From: Lachnospiraceae bacterium
GTDB taxonomy: Bacteria > Bacillota > Clostridia > Lachnospirales > Lachnospiraceae
Length of the DNA stretch: 64,000 bases
Direction: 5' to 3'
NCBI GenBank assembly: GCA_016286035.1
Contig: JAEERY010000075.1
Span: 62,001 to 126,000 of the forward strand
Shown piece by piece: positions 1-9,900 of the stretch (its first letter is position 1; each line of letters begins with the position of its first letter). The notes under the pieces were generated by a model. That model had not been told where the DNA came from. It made no database searches and saw only the letters and a program-made list of their open reading frames with translations. The position numbers and the translations under genes were made by a program.

Positions 1-2
1 GC

Positions 3-695
3 TTACGAAAAGAAAGGTTCGATATGATCCTTTTAGATCATATGATGCCTAAGATGGACGGTATAGAAACTTTTAAACGAATAAAAGAGGAAAATCTTGT
101 TGATCCTGATATAGCTGTGATCGCTTTGACTGCCAATGCAATAAACGGAGCCCGCGAACAGTATCTTGAAGCAGGATTTAATGACTATCTGTCGAAACCG
201 ATCGAAATCGAACAGCTTGAAGAGCAGATAAAGAAGTGGCTGCCCGAAAGTCTTTTAAACAATCAGGATGATGATGAGATAATCGAGTTCGCGCCTGAAA
301 GCTCTGAGGAGGACGCGGGTGAAGAAGTCTCGGATGATTTCGTAAAGAAACTGGAAGAATTGGATATTGATACACAGGCAGGTCTTCATTACTGTGTAGG
401 TGATAAGAGTTTTTACTTTGAAACGCTATCCGATTATGTCGGGTCCTATGATGAAAGGATAGGTGAACTCAATAAGTTCTTTGAAGAAAAAGCCTGGCAT
501 GATTTTGAGATAAAAATACATGCCCTTAAAAGCGCATCCAAGACAATAGGAGCAACTAAGCTGTATGAGAAAGCTTTAAAGCTTGAAACAGCTGCATCCA
601 AGTCGGAAGCCGATTATATCACAAATAATTATCCCGGTTTTGCAAAGGAATACGATCAGTTGATAAATCAGCTAAAACAGATAATAAAAGAGTAA
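3..695 (+). CDS. Hybrid sensor kinase, C-terminal part (REC-HPt), 5' end outside window
   Basis: The frame is open at the window edge, so only the C-terminus is present. It starts inside a receiver domain: the phospho-acceptor Asp codon is at 36-38 in LLDHMMPKMDG, and the conserved Lys of YLSKP is at 195-197. An acidic linker follows, then an HPt domain with its phosphorylatable His at 519-521 in IHALKSASK. The REC, linker and HPt are clearly paralogous to the end of the 1494-residue hybrid kinase at 6940-11424 (shared LLDHMMP, VIALTANA, GAREqYL and DDEI-EF segments). The likely role is the last steps of a His-Asp-His phosphorelay. The sensor and kinase core lie upstream and cannot be judged. 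No DNA-binding partner regulator is adjacent. Confidence 0.9.
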   Translation, partial: LRKERFDMILLDHMMPKMDGIETFKRIKEENLVDPDIAVIALTANAINGAREQYLEAGFNDYLSKPIEIEQLEEQIKKWLPESLLNNQDDDEIIEFAPESSEEDAGEEVSDDFVKKLEELDIDTQAGLHYCVGDKSFYFETLSDYVGSYDERIGELNKFFEEKAWHDFEIKIHALKSASKTIGATKLYEKALKLETAASKSEADYITNNYPGFAKEYDQLINQLKQIIKE

Positions 696-703
696 GAAAA
701 AGT

Positions 704-734
704 AAAAGAAGAAGCTTATTCGGCTTCTTCTTTT
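704..734. terminator. Bidirectional intrinsic terminator between kinase and rarA
   Basis: A perfect 12-bp inverted repeat (AAAAGAAGAAGC at 704-715, GCTTCTTCTTTT at 723-734, 7-nt loop) separates two convergent genes. Its A and T flanks give a U-tract in both directions. One arm lies inside the last codons of rarA, so the rarA C-terminus (KKLKEEAE) is partly dictated by the terminator. Confidence 0.75.
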
Positions 735-2041
735 AGTTTCTTCATATGTTCTCTTATCTTTACCTCATATCCGTTTCCGGAGGGCTTATAGAATTCCCTG
801 CCCGACAGTTCATAGGGAAGATACTGCTGTTTTACATAGTTGTTCTTGTAATCGTGAGCGTATTTGTAACCTGCTCCGTGACCGAGCTTTGCAGCCCCCT
901 TGTAGTGGGCATCCTGAAGATGGGGCGGAACCGGAAGGTTGCCGGTCTCCCTTACGGTATTCTGTGCGGCTTCTATAGCACATACGGCAGCATTGCTCTT
1001 TGGTGCTGTCGCTACATATGTGACTGCCTGTGAGAGTATGATATTTGATTCGGGCCAGCCAACCCTTTCAACGGCCTGGGCTGCGGCTACGGCAACCTGC
1101 AGAGCCTGCGGATCCGCATTTCCGACATCTTCACTCGCACATATCATTATCCTTCGAGCTATGAATTTCACATCCTCGCCGCTTTCTATCATCTTTGCAA
1201 GATAGTAGAGAGCTGCATCCGGATCAGATCCCCTCATACTCTTAATAAATGCAGAGATCGTATCATAGTGATTATCACCGGTCTTGTCAAAACGCATGAC
1301 TCTTCTCTGGATACAATCTTCTATTATCTCTTTTGTTATATGTATCTTTGAATCCTCGGATTTTTCAGTGGTAAGTATCGCAAGCTCTATCGCATTAAGG
1401 GCGTGCCTTGCGTCACCGTCAACTATCTGTGCGAGTCCTTCCAGTGCTTCATCCGTTATATCGGCGTTATATGCACCCATTCCTTTTTCACTGTCATTTA
1501 CAGCACGCAAAATAAGTGTCTTTAAGTCATCGACGGAAAGAGGCTTGAGCTCAAATATATGGGAACGGGATATAAGAGCGCCGTTAACTTCAAAGTAAGG
1601 ATTCTCTGTTGTGGCTCCTATTAAGATTATGGTCCCATCCTCGACGAAAGGAAGCAGATAATCCTGCTGGGCCTTATTGAAACGATGTATCTCATCGATA
1701 AAAAGTATCGTCTTTTTGCCATACATGCCCTGCATATCCTTGGCTTTGGAAACCACATCCTCCATATCCTTTTTGCCGGAGGTCGTAGCATTTATCTGCA
1801 TGAATTCGCTGCTTGTTGTAGCGGCGATAACCTTTGCAAGGGTGGTCTTACCCGTACCGGGAGGACCGTAAAATATCACGGAACTGAGTTTATCGGCTTT
1901 TATGGCACGATAAAGCAGTTTGTCTTTTCCTATGATATGCTCCTGACCGACTACCTCGTCAAGGGTCGTAGGACGCAGTCTGGCTGCGAGAGGAGATTCT
2001 TTTTCTTTAGTTGTTTCTCTCATGTATTCAAAGATGTCCAT
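716..2041 (-). CDS. rarA: Replication-associated recombination protein A (AAA+ ATPase, RarA/MgsA)
   Basis: 441 residues, normal for the family. The N-terminus PLAARLRPTTLDEVVGQEH is the typical RarA opening. Walker A is GPPGTGKTT at about residues 59-67 and Walker B is LFIDEIH with D116/E117. The C-terminal half carries the tetramerisation region with the conserved PPHLQDAHYKGA and YLPYEL segments. RarA acts at stalled replication forks together with SSB and the clamp-loader machinery. The start at MDIFEYMRE fits clostridial homologues but has no Shine-Dalgarno sequence; a TGATAGAAT -10-like element lies only about 7 nt upstream, which suggests a very short or absent leader. It is transcribed divergently from the aldo/keto reductase and ends in a terminator shared with the convergent kinase. 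Confidence 0.96.
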   Translation of the reverse strand: MDIFEYMRETTKEKESPLAARLRPTTLDEVVGQEHIIGKDKLLYRAIKADKLSSVIFYGPPGTGKTTLAKVIAATTSSEFMQINATTSGKKDMEDVVSKAKDMQGMYGKKTILFIDEIHRFNKAQQDYLLPFVEDGTIILIGATTENPYFEVNGALISRSHIFELKPLSVDDLKTLILRAVNDSEKGMGAYNADITDEALEGLAQIVDGDARHALNAIELAILTTEKSEDSKIHITKEIIEDCIQRRVMRFDKTGDNHYDTISAFIKSMRGSDPDAALYYLAKMIESGEDVKFIARRIMICASEDVGNADPQALQVAVAAAQAVERVGWPESNIILSQAVTYVATAPKSNAAVCAIEAAQNTVRETGNLPVPPHLQDAHYKGAAKLGHGAGYKYAHDYKNNYVKQQYLPYELSGREFYKPSGNGYEVKIREHMKKLKEEAE

Positions 2042-2047
2042 GCAGAT

Positions 2048-2056
2048 ATTCTATCA
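2048..2056 (-). promoter_or_regulatory. Candidate extended -10 promoter of rarA
   Basis: On the - strand the sequence TGATAGAAT is an extended -10 (TGn plus TAGAAT at 2053-2048). No good -35 is seen. Initiation about 7 nt downstream would fall at or next to the rarA start codon (2041). Confidence 0.4.
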
Positions 2057-2084
2057 TAAATTGCTATATTTAGGGGACAGAATT

Positions 2085-2093
2085 TGATATAAT
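2085..2093 (+). promoter_or_regulatory. Extended -10 promoter of aldo/keto reductase gene
   Basis: TGATATAAT is a perfect extended -10 (TGn-TATAAT). The -35 region is poor: TTGCTA at 2061-2066 would leave a 21-nt spacer. Transcription would start near 2100 and yield a leader of about 75 nt. Confidence 0.55.
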
Positions 2094-2176
2094 TATTTAG
2101 TGTGGGCTTATGACAGCAGTGCTTGATCAAACATGAGTTTCATCTGCTGTTTTTACAATGTATTGGAGGAAATGAT

Positions 2177-3313
2177 ATGGATTTTTTACCGGCAAAAAAA
2201 CTTGGTTTTGGTATGATGAGGATGCCTGTTACGGATCCGTCTGATCAGTCAAGCGTTGACATCGATCAGGTGTGCAAGATGGTAGATACCTTTATCGATA
2301 ATGGCTTCACCTATTTTGATACCGCATGGATGTATAACGGATTTGCCAGTGAGGATACGGTAAAGAAGGTTTTGACCTCCAGATATGACAGGGATAAGTT
2401 TACACTTGCGACCAAGCTTCACGGAGGTTTTATCCAGAAAGAGGAAGACAGGGATAAGATCTTTGAAAAACAGCTTGAGAAGACAGGCGCCGGATATTTT
2501 GATTATTATCTGATCCACGGTATAGATGAGGAACTTCTTTCAAAGTATGAAAAGCTTGATTGTTTTAACTGGCTGCTTGACAAAAAAGAAAAGGGTCTGG
2601 TAAAGCATGCAGGTTTTTCTTTCCATGATTCTCCTGAGGTTTTAGATAAGATACTTACAGACCATCCTGAAATGGAATTTGTTCAGCTTCAGATAAATTA
2701 TTTAGACTGGTCCAGTGAATGGGTACAGGCAAGAGGCTGTTATGAAGTTGCAAGAAAGCATGATAAACCCGTTATAATAATGGAACCGGTAAAAGGCGGT
2801 ACCCTTGCGGATGTTCCTGAGGAAGGTGCGGATATATTAAAAAAAGCAGATCCAAAGATGTCTGTTCCCAGCTGGGCGATAAGGTTTGCAGCAAGCTTGG
2901 ATGGCGTCATGATGGTCCTTTCCGGAATGAGTAACATGGAGCAGATGACGGACAACATTTCGTACATGAAGGAGTTTATCCCGCTTACCGAAGAAGAAAA
3001 GAAACTGTGCTTTAAGGTGGCTGATGTTATAAATGCTCAGATAGCCATACCCTGCACAGGCTGTTCTTACTGTACGGGAGGCTGTCCGATGCAGATAGCC
3101 ATACCTCAGTATTTTTCTCTCTATAATGAGGATATGAGGGAAGACCTAGAGAAGAAGGGATGGACCATGAACTTTTCCAAATATAATGCCATTGGTTCAA
3201 AGTTTGGAAGAGCAGGCGAATGCATAGGATGCGGTCAGTGTGAAGGTGTATGTCCTCAGCATCTTCCCATAGTGGATGATCTGAGACTTGTTGCTGCGCA
3301 TTTCGAGGGATAG
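2177..3313 (+). CDS. Aldo/keto reductase with C-terminal 4Fe-4S ferredoxin-like domain
   Basis: The N-terminal two thirds is an aldo/keto reductase TIM barrel. Visible landmarks are LGFGMMRMP, YFDTAWMYNG (Asp and Tyr of the catalytic tetrad), ATKLHGG (Lys) and YYLIHGID (His). The C-terminus adds two cysteine clusters, CTGCSYCTGGCP and CIGCGQCEGVCP, typical of the clostridial AKR subfamily annotated as 4Fe-4S dicluster oxidoreductases. The substrate is unknown; the fused clusters suggest ferredoxin-linked electron flow in an anaerobe. I use the ATG at 2177 because TTGGAGGAA sits 8 nt upstream; the longer frame to 2123 has no ribosome binding site. maf follows after 3 nt, so the two are probably cotranscribed. 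Confidence 0.9.
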   Translation: MDFLPAKKLGFGMMRMPVTDPSDQSSVDIDQVCKMVDTFIDNGFTYFDTAWMYNGFASEDTVKKVLTSRYDRDKFTLATKLHGGFIQKEEDRDKIFEKQLEKTGAGYFDYYLIHGIDEELLSKYEKLDCFNWLLDKKEKGLVKHAGFSFHDSPEVLDKILTDHPEMEFVQLQINYLDWSSEWVQARGCYEVARKHDKPVIIMEPVKGGTLADVPEEGADILKKADPKMSVPSWAIRFAASLDGVMMVLSGMSNMEQMTDNISYMKEFIPLTEEEKKLCFKVADVINAQIAIPCTGCSYCTGGCPMQIAIPQYFSLYNEDMREDLEKKGWTMNFSKYNAIGSKFGRAGECIGCGQCEGVCPQHLPIVDDLRLVAAHFEG

Positions 3314-3316
3314 GTA

Positions 3317-3937
3317 ATGAAGAACGATTATAAGATAATACTTGCTTCGGGTTCACCAAGAAGAAAGGAACTCCTTACACAGATTGGCTTTGAATTTGAA
3401 GTATGGCCCTCACAGTGTGAAGAAATGATATCACAGACCGAACCGTCAAAGGTATGTACGGAGCTTTCAAGGCTAAAGGCACTTGATGTTGCATCGGGTA
3501 TAAGGACCTACAACGAGAATCATCCGGGACTTGCTCAGGACAGGGATCTTATAGTGATCGGCTCTGACACTATCGTTGCTTTGGATGATGAGATACTAGG
3601 AAAACCCAAGGATGATGATGATGCCGTAAGGATGTTAAAGAAACTCTCCGGAAGAGAGCATAGTGTATATACAGGAGTGACTTTTGTGTTCATGTCTTCG
3701 GACGGACGTGTCGGAGAACACAGCTTTTACGAGAAGACAGATGTCTATGTCTGTGATATAGACGATGATGAGATCACGGAGTATGTCGACAGCGGCGAAC
3801 CTCTGGATAAGGCCGGAGCATACGGAATACAGGGAAGCTTTGGCAAGTATATAAAGAAGATAGACGGAGACTATTACAATGTAGTGGGACTTCCCGTATC
3901 AAGACTGTATCATGAACTGAAGAGTATACTTGAATAA
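3317..3937 (+). CDS. maf: Maf-family nucleoside triphosphate pyrophosphatase
   Basis: 206 residues with the Maf N-terminal signature (IILASGSPRRKELL), the central VIGSDTIVALD and LGKPKDDDDAVRML segments, and the C-terminal DKAGAYGIQG and YYNVVGLPV motifs. Family members hydrolyse non-canonical or modified NTPs and are linked to septum arrest when overproduced. The gene starts 3 nt after the aldo/keto reductase stop, with an AGGGATAGG region as ribosome binding site. An acidic insertion (KDDDDAV) is ordinary for clostridial members. Which Maf subtype (dTTP/UTP or m7GTP) cannot be decided by eye. Confidence 0.94.
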   Translation: MKNDYKIILASGSPRRKELLTQIGFEFEVWPSQCEEMISQTEPSKVCTELSRLKALDVASGIRTYNENHPGLAQDRDLIVIGSDTIVALDDEILGKPKDDDDAVRMLKKLSGREHSVYTGVTFVFMSSDGRVGEHSFYEKTDVYVCDIDDDEITEYVDSGEPLDKAGAYGIQGSFGKYIKKIDGDYYNVVGLPVSRLYHELKSILE

Positions 3938-3988
3938 GTTTTGTGGTTTACATAAATTGATAAAACATGGATGTGACAGGGGTAGGAT

Positions 3989-6916
3989 ATGGAATTTGAA
4001 GTGATAAAAAACGGCATCCCGGCTGAGATAATAGTGGAAGATTCATCTTTCGACGGTGTGTTCAAGATCGCAAGTGTTTTAGGAGACGATCTCGAGAGTA
4101 TATGTGATAAAAGACCATATATTGGCTCGGGACTCTTTGAGTGCTTATCTGAAAGGGTGATCATATGCGCAACCCTGGGAAGAAGCGGAATACTTGATAA
4201 ACTCATTGATTCAAATGTTGACATTAATGTCATAAAAGACAAGAGAGAAGCCTTTTTGATGACAGCTGTCGACATATCGCTCATAGATGCTGACCGAAGT
4301 GGTCAAGCACTTATCATAGCAGGTTCCGACAAGAGGGGGACAATATACGGGATACTTGCACTGTCTTCATTTTGCGGAGTGACTTCACTTGTTTATTTCG
4401 GTGACAGCGAACCTGTCAAGAATACCGATATTATGTTAACTGACGATGTGATCCTGAAAGACAGATCTATTCTGACAAGAGGTGACAATATATTTGTTTC
4501 AAAGGAACCGTCGATCATTTACAGAGGATTTTTCATAAACGATGAATGGCCCGCATTCGGCAAATGGTGTAATGAACATTTCGGAGGATTTACGGCTGCG
4601 TGTTATGAAAAGCTGTTTATTTTCCTTCTTCGAATGAGAGGAAACTTTCTGTGGCCGGCGATGTGGTCTTCGGTTTTCTCGGAGGACGGACCGGGGATCG
4701 AGAGTGCAAAGCTGGCAGACTGTCTTGGTATCATTATGGGAACATCTCATCATGAACCTTTATGCCGTGCAGGTGAGGAGTGGCAGCATATATATAAGGA
4801 GTACGGCGACAGCAATGCATGGAACTTTATCTCAAACAAGGATGCGATAACCAAATTCTGGAAGGACGGTCTTATGAGAAACCGTCGATTCGAGAATCTG
4901 ATCACCATAGGAATGAGAGGAGAGGCTGATTCAAAACTCCTTTCCGAGGATGCAACAATGGCTGACAATATCAAGGTAGTCAAGGATGCCATACTCACAC
5001 AGCATAAGCTGATAAAAGAATGCATAAATGAGGACATAGCAAAGGTCCCCAGAGTACTTGCGATATATAAAGAGGTAGAAGATTATTATTACGGTGACGA
5101 GACCTGCGAAGGACTTAAGGACTGGGATGAGCTTAAGGATGTCATCTTTTTGCTGAGCGATGACAACTGGGCAAATACCAGAGGCCTGCCAAAAGAGGAT
5201 GAGAGAAGACATCCCGGCGGATTCGGTATGTATTATCATTTTGATTATCATGGCGGTCCGATTAGTTATGAATGGCAGAATACCAGCAGGCTGACCAAGA
5301 CCTGGGAGCAGATGACCCAGGCATATGAATACGGTGTAAGAAAACAGTGGATAGTAAATGTCGGTGATCTTAAAGGAAATGAGTATCCCCTGACATATTT
5401 CATGGACCTTGCCTATGACTATGAGACATGGAGCAGGGAGGATATGATCGACACATATATGGATGAATGGATCGATAAGCATTTCCATTCAATGATAGAA
5501 GGGGAAAACAAGCAAAAGCTTCTTCAGCTGATAGAGGGTGTCACGAAGTGGAATGCACTGCGAAAGCCGGAAGGACTTAACAGCGCTGTCTATGATCCGG
5601 TAAACTTTTCTGAAGCTGACAGAGTATTAAATGAAGCAAAAGAGCTTAGTGCACTTGCGGATGAACTGAGAGAAAATCTTCCAGAGAACTGCATACAGGC
5701 TTATGAGAGCATTTTCTATTATCAGTTCAGGGCAAGTCTTAACATTCTTATGATGCAGCTTGAAGCAGGAATTAATGCTTATCTTGCTCAAAACAGGATA
5801 CTTATGGCCAATACCTATGCGGAGTCGGTAAAAAGAAAAGCCGAGCTGATGGGTACTTATATATCTGAATACAACGAGATGCTTTCCGGTAAATGGAGGC
5901 ATATGTTAGAGTCGGGACATACGGGACTCAGAACATGGGATGACTATGACTGGGGGTATCCGGTCTCTGTATATGTCAATCCGATTCACAAGGGGAAGAT
6001 AGCTGTATATTTTGAAGGTGAAAAGGTACAGAGTCTTGGTGCTCACTGGCAGTTTGGAAGAGTGATTACAAACAGGAGCATGCTTCTTCCCGACAAAGAC
6101 AGCGTACGCATTGTCATAGATTCAAGAGGCGATGTTGATTTTGATTATGAGGCAGTATGTGACAATCCGCAGATAACGCTTAAGAATGATACCGGAAGAG
6201 TCGTGATATCACAATCACCTCGTGCGGTCATAGAGGTGGACTGCGATAAGTCTGCCCTGAATGAGAAGATACAGGCACAGATCATTCTTAAGGTTGGTTT
6301 TGACGATAAGGAGACCACAGAGGTGACTTTACGTGTGCTGGCATCTCCCATACCGGACCTTTCGAAAGTATCCGGTGCATTTATCGAGCATGAGGGGATC
6401 ATCAGTATGCATGCCGAGCATTTTTGCGGTCGCGTACCCGTAAAGGAGAATGAGGGTTATAAAGTTATAAAATACCTTGGAAGAGAAGGAAACGCTGTCA
6501 AATGCTATCCTGTCACGAAGGATTACCGTAATACAAAAGATACACCAAAACTCACATATGATGTGATAGCTTCTACTTCGGGGGTGTATAATATAGAAGT
6601 TGACATGCTTGCCAGAAATCCGGTCATACCCGGTGATGATATGATACTTTACGTATCTTCAAATGATGGAGAGAAGATAGAGCTTAACGGAGTTAATAAG
6701 GATTTTTATGCCGGTCATACATGTCCGCAGTGGTGCGAGGGCGTTCTTGACAATGTAAGACGCTTAACCTCCAAAGTGGAGCTTAAAGCCGGTTTGAATA
6801 CGATAAATGTATTCGCGGGAAGTCCCAACGTTTCTTTTGACAAGATAATACTATGGAGAGAAGGCATTGTCCTTCCTCACAGTTATTTGGGACCTAAGGA
6901 GAGTTTCAGAGCTTGA
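3989..6916 (+). CDS. Glycoside hydrolase family 115 alpha-glucuronidase, apparently cytoplasmic
   Basis: 975 residues. Family GH115 is indicated by YRGFFINDEWPAFGKW, RMRGNFLWPAMWSSVF, MGTSHHEPLCRAGEEW, VLAIYKEVEDYYY and LSDDNWANTRGLP, with a C-terminal beta-rich region as in characterised members. GH115 enzymes remove 4-O-methyl-glucuronic acid from xylan, including internal side chains. No signal peptide or membrane segment is visible at the N-terminus (MEFEVIKNGIPAEI), so the enzyme probably acts inside the cell on imported aldouronic oligosaccharides, a role more often filled by GH67. A ribosome binding site-like GGGGTAGG precedes the ATG. It lies between maf and a large hybrid kinase; no transporter or other xylan gene is adjacent. 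Confidence 0.93.
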   Translation: MEFEVIKNGIPAEIIVEDSSFDGVFKIASVLGDDLESICDKRPYIGSGLFECLSERVIICATLGRSGILDKLIDSNVDINVIKDKREAFLMTAVDISLIDADRSGQALIIAGSDKRGTIYGILALSSFCGVTSLVYFGDSEPVKNTDIMLTDDVILKDRSILTRGDNIFVSKEPSIIYRGFFINDEWPAFGKWCNEHFGGFTAACYEKLFIFLLRMRGNFLWPAMWSSVFSEDGPGIESAKLADCLGIIMGTSHHEPLCRAGEEWQHIYKEYGDSNAWNFISNKDAITKFWKDGLMRNRRFENLITIGMRGEADSKLLSEDATMADNIKVVKDAILTQHKLIKECINEDIAKVPRVLAIYKEVEDYYYGDETCEGLKDWDELKDVIFLLSDDNWANTRGLPKEDERRHPGGFGMYYHFDYHGGPISYEWQNTSRLTKTWEQMTQAYEYGVRKQWIVNVGDLKGNEYPLTYFMDLAYDYETWSREDMIDTYMDEWIDKHFHSMIEGENKQKLLQLIEGVTKWNALRKPEGLNSAVYDPVNFSEADRVLNEAKELSALADELRENLPENCIQAYESIFYYQFRASLNILMMQLEAGINAYLAQNRILMANTYAESVKRKAELMGTYISEYNEMLSGKWRHMLESGHTGLRTWDDYDWGYPVSVYVNPIHKGKIAVYFEGEKVQSLGAHWQFGRVITNRSMLLPDKDSVRIVIDSRGDVDFDYEAVCDNPQITLKNDTGRVVISQSPRAVIEVDCDKSALNEKIQAQIILKVGFDDKETTEVTLRVLASPIPDLSKVSGAFIEHEGIISMHAEHFCGRVPVKENEGYKVIKYLGREGNAVKCYPVTKDYRNTKDTPKLTYDVIASTSGVYNIEVDMLARNPVIPGDDMILYVSSNDGEKIELNGVNKDFYAGHTCPQWCEGVLDNVRRLTSKVELKAGLNTINVFAGSPNVSFDKIILWREGIVLPHSYLGPKESFRA

Positions 6917-6939
6917 TTTTTTGAAGGGGAGAAGATCTT

Positions 6940-9900
6940 ATGAATGAGATCATACTCGAGATATCAGCGTTTTGCGTTGCGCTGTTTTGTATCGTCGATT
7001 GTTTTAAAAACAGAAAGGAACTGTATCTGCCCATACCGAAAGGGTTTGCGAATAAGATCGGAGATCAGCATTTCACATACCTTGCGCTTCTCATATCGCT
7101 GATGGTGTCGGCATTCTGCTCATCTGTAGAGATAGCTATGGAAGAGTATATGATACAAAGCAAGGTCATACTGTATATCCTAAACGAGATATACTATCTG
7201 TTCCATACATCGCTGCCGCTGTTTTTTGCACTGTATATCGTAAATATGACAGATGCGGGAAGCGGCAGGAAAAAGAAGTTCTTTTATTACGTATCGGCCC
7301 CCTCTCTGGCAGGTCTTTTGCTTGTTGTCTTAAATCCGATCACAAAAATGATCTTCTATATCAATGAGAATTACACTTATCAAAGAGGTGATTACCTGTG
7401 GGTATTGTATGCCATCGGAGTATGCTATATCGTCATGGGCATCATCTTTTTTGCTATATTCAAGAACAAACTCTCAAAGATGGACCGTTCGGCATCGATC
7501 ATACTTATAATGATAGCGGTGCTGGGTATCTGTATTCAGGCATTCTTTTCTATTACCGTTGAACTGTTTTTCGAATCCGTATGCTTCCTCGGATTCAAGG
7601 TCTTGCTTGAGGACAGCAGGATAAGGGAAAGAAGCGGCAAGGCCAGCAGGATAAGCAAGAGCTTCATAGTCGTAATAGCTCTGATCTTTTTGACTGTCAT
7701 TGCCATGAACATAAGCCTTATTTATCATGCGGGAACAGATCAGACAGAGCAGATAGGTAAGATACAGGTAGACAGTATTAAGGGTGATCTTCAGGAGACA
7801 ATCTCGGATGCCGAAGGAAATCTGTTAAGGATATCCATGGGAATGGAACAGCTGATGAGTGAAAAAGCAAGTCTTTCCGTGCTTGAAGAATATGTCAGCC
7901 AACAGCAGCAGTACTACTATGATCTTAGTAACGGAAACTGTTTCAATGTCTATGCGGCTTCTAGCGGCTGGTCCATCATACCTGCATTTGATATGCCCGA
8001 GGAATATCATGCGACGGAGAGAGTATGGTATCTGGGAGCCAAACAGAATGCGGGAAAGATATATATATCGGAACCGTATGTGGATGCGGCTACAGGCGAT
8101 CTGTGTTTTACTCTGTCATATCTGCTCTCGGACGGTGATTCTGTTCTTTCGATGGACTATACGCTTTCCAAAGTCCAGGATTCGATACAAAAGATGGGAG
8201 GGGATGACAATCAGCTTGCCATAATCGTTACCGAACAGGGAACGATAGTAGGTTGCAGTGATACCGAGCTTCAGGGTCAGATCCTGTCAGAAGTGCTCCC
8301 CGAGTATATGGATGTTTTTGAAAGAGTAAAGGCTTCAAATGAACACAGGAGCTTTACAACAAAAATAGACGGAAGCAATAAGATAATCTTTTCTTCTGAG
8401 ACGGGTAACGGATGGCAGCTGATCCTTGGCGTTGATTCGGACTCATTCTATTCAGCGATCTACAATCAGATGATCATGCTGGGTGCCATAGATCTTTTAA
8501 TGGTCGCTGTTATCGTGGTCTTCTACATGATGAGTCTTAACAACCAGGAAAGAGTTGAGAGCACCCTTGTTGCGACCGAAGGATTTATATCGGGTCTTGC
8601 TGAAGATCTAAAAAAGCCTGTCGATAAGATAGCAAAGCTTACCGAGGATTCATTTAAGGATGATGCCGATACTCTGGGACTTTTGCGAGAGATAAGGGAA
8701 TCCGTTAAAAGGCTTCAGGAGAAGATGGAAAACCTGGTCTCTTATTCGGGTATCCTTAAGGGAAATATGTATGACGGAAACTCAAAGAAGCTTAACAGAG
8801 TCAAAAAGGCTTCGGTTTCCAGCAGATATATCAGAAACGGTATCATCGGAATACTTATGATAGCTCTTTTGATAGGCCTTGCGCTCTGTCTGGGTACATC
8901 AACAAGATGGGGACAGACACGTATAAGCAAAGAGGCTGATAAGTATACGAGTGAGCTTACACAGTGGATGCAGCAGCAACAGAGCATCTTAAGGATGTTC
9001 ACGGATGTCATAGCGGCAGATCCTTCTGTTTTGGATGATTACGATGAGGCGGTCAGCTGGCTGAATGATATCGCACAGAACTACAGCGAGATGAGCTTCT
9101 GCTACATGGCCAATCCATATAAGGAGCATGCCGTTATAATGAATAACGGATGGGTCCCGGATCCGGATTATAAAGTAGAGGAAAGACAGTGGTACATCGA
9201 TACGGAAAGATCCGGAGACGGATACAGTATCTCAGTTCCATATTTTGATGCGCAGACCGGGCTTTACTGCATAACATTTTCGAGAATAGTATATTCAAAG
9301 GACGGAGATTTCCTCGGAATATTCGCTATAGACTGTTACCTGGACAAGCTGGTCGATATCCTTGATGACAGTTACAGTTCTGAAGGATATGCATTCCTCG
9401 TGGATCAGGACGGTACAATAATAAACCACCCTGACAAAAAGTATGAGATCACGAGTGAATCGAGTGTGAATATAGAAGATACCGAATATGCTGATGTATA
9501 TCACAAGGGTGATGTCTTTGGCATGAAGGATTATGACGGCAGACTTGTATCGTGCTATACGGAAAAGAGCAGCATGTCCGGCTTTACCGTTGTTGTAGTA
9601 CAGAGCTGGTGGAGCATATACGGGACAGTGCTGTTCATGACACTGATTTTCCTGTTGATGATAGGCGTTTCGATAGTATCTGTCGCAGTGCTCATAAACA
9701 GATTTATCAACTGGCAGGAAGAGACCAATGAAAAACTCGTTGAGGCTGCTGAAACCGCAGTCAATGCAGGAAATGCCAAGTCAAGATTCCTTGCACAGAT
9801 GTCACACGAGATCAGAACTCCCATCAATGCCGTACTCGGTATGAACGAGATGATCTTAAGGGAATCAAATGATGAATCCATAAGGGATTATGCGGTTAAT

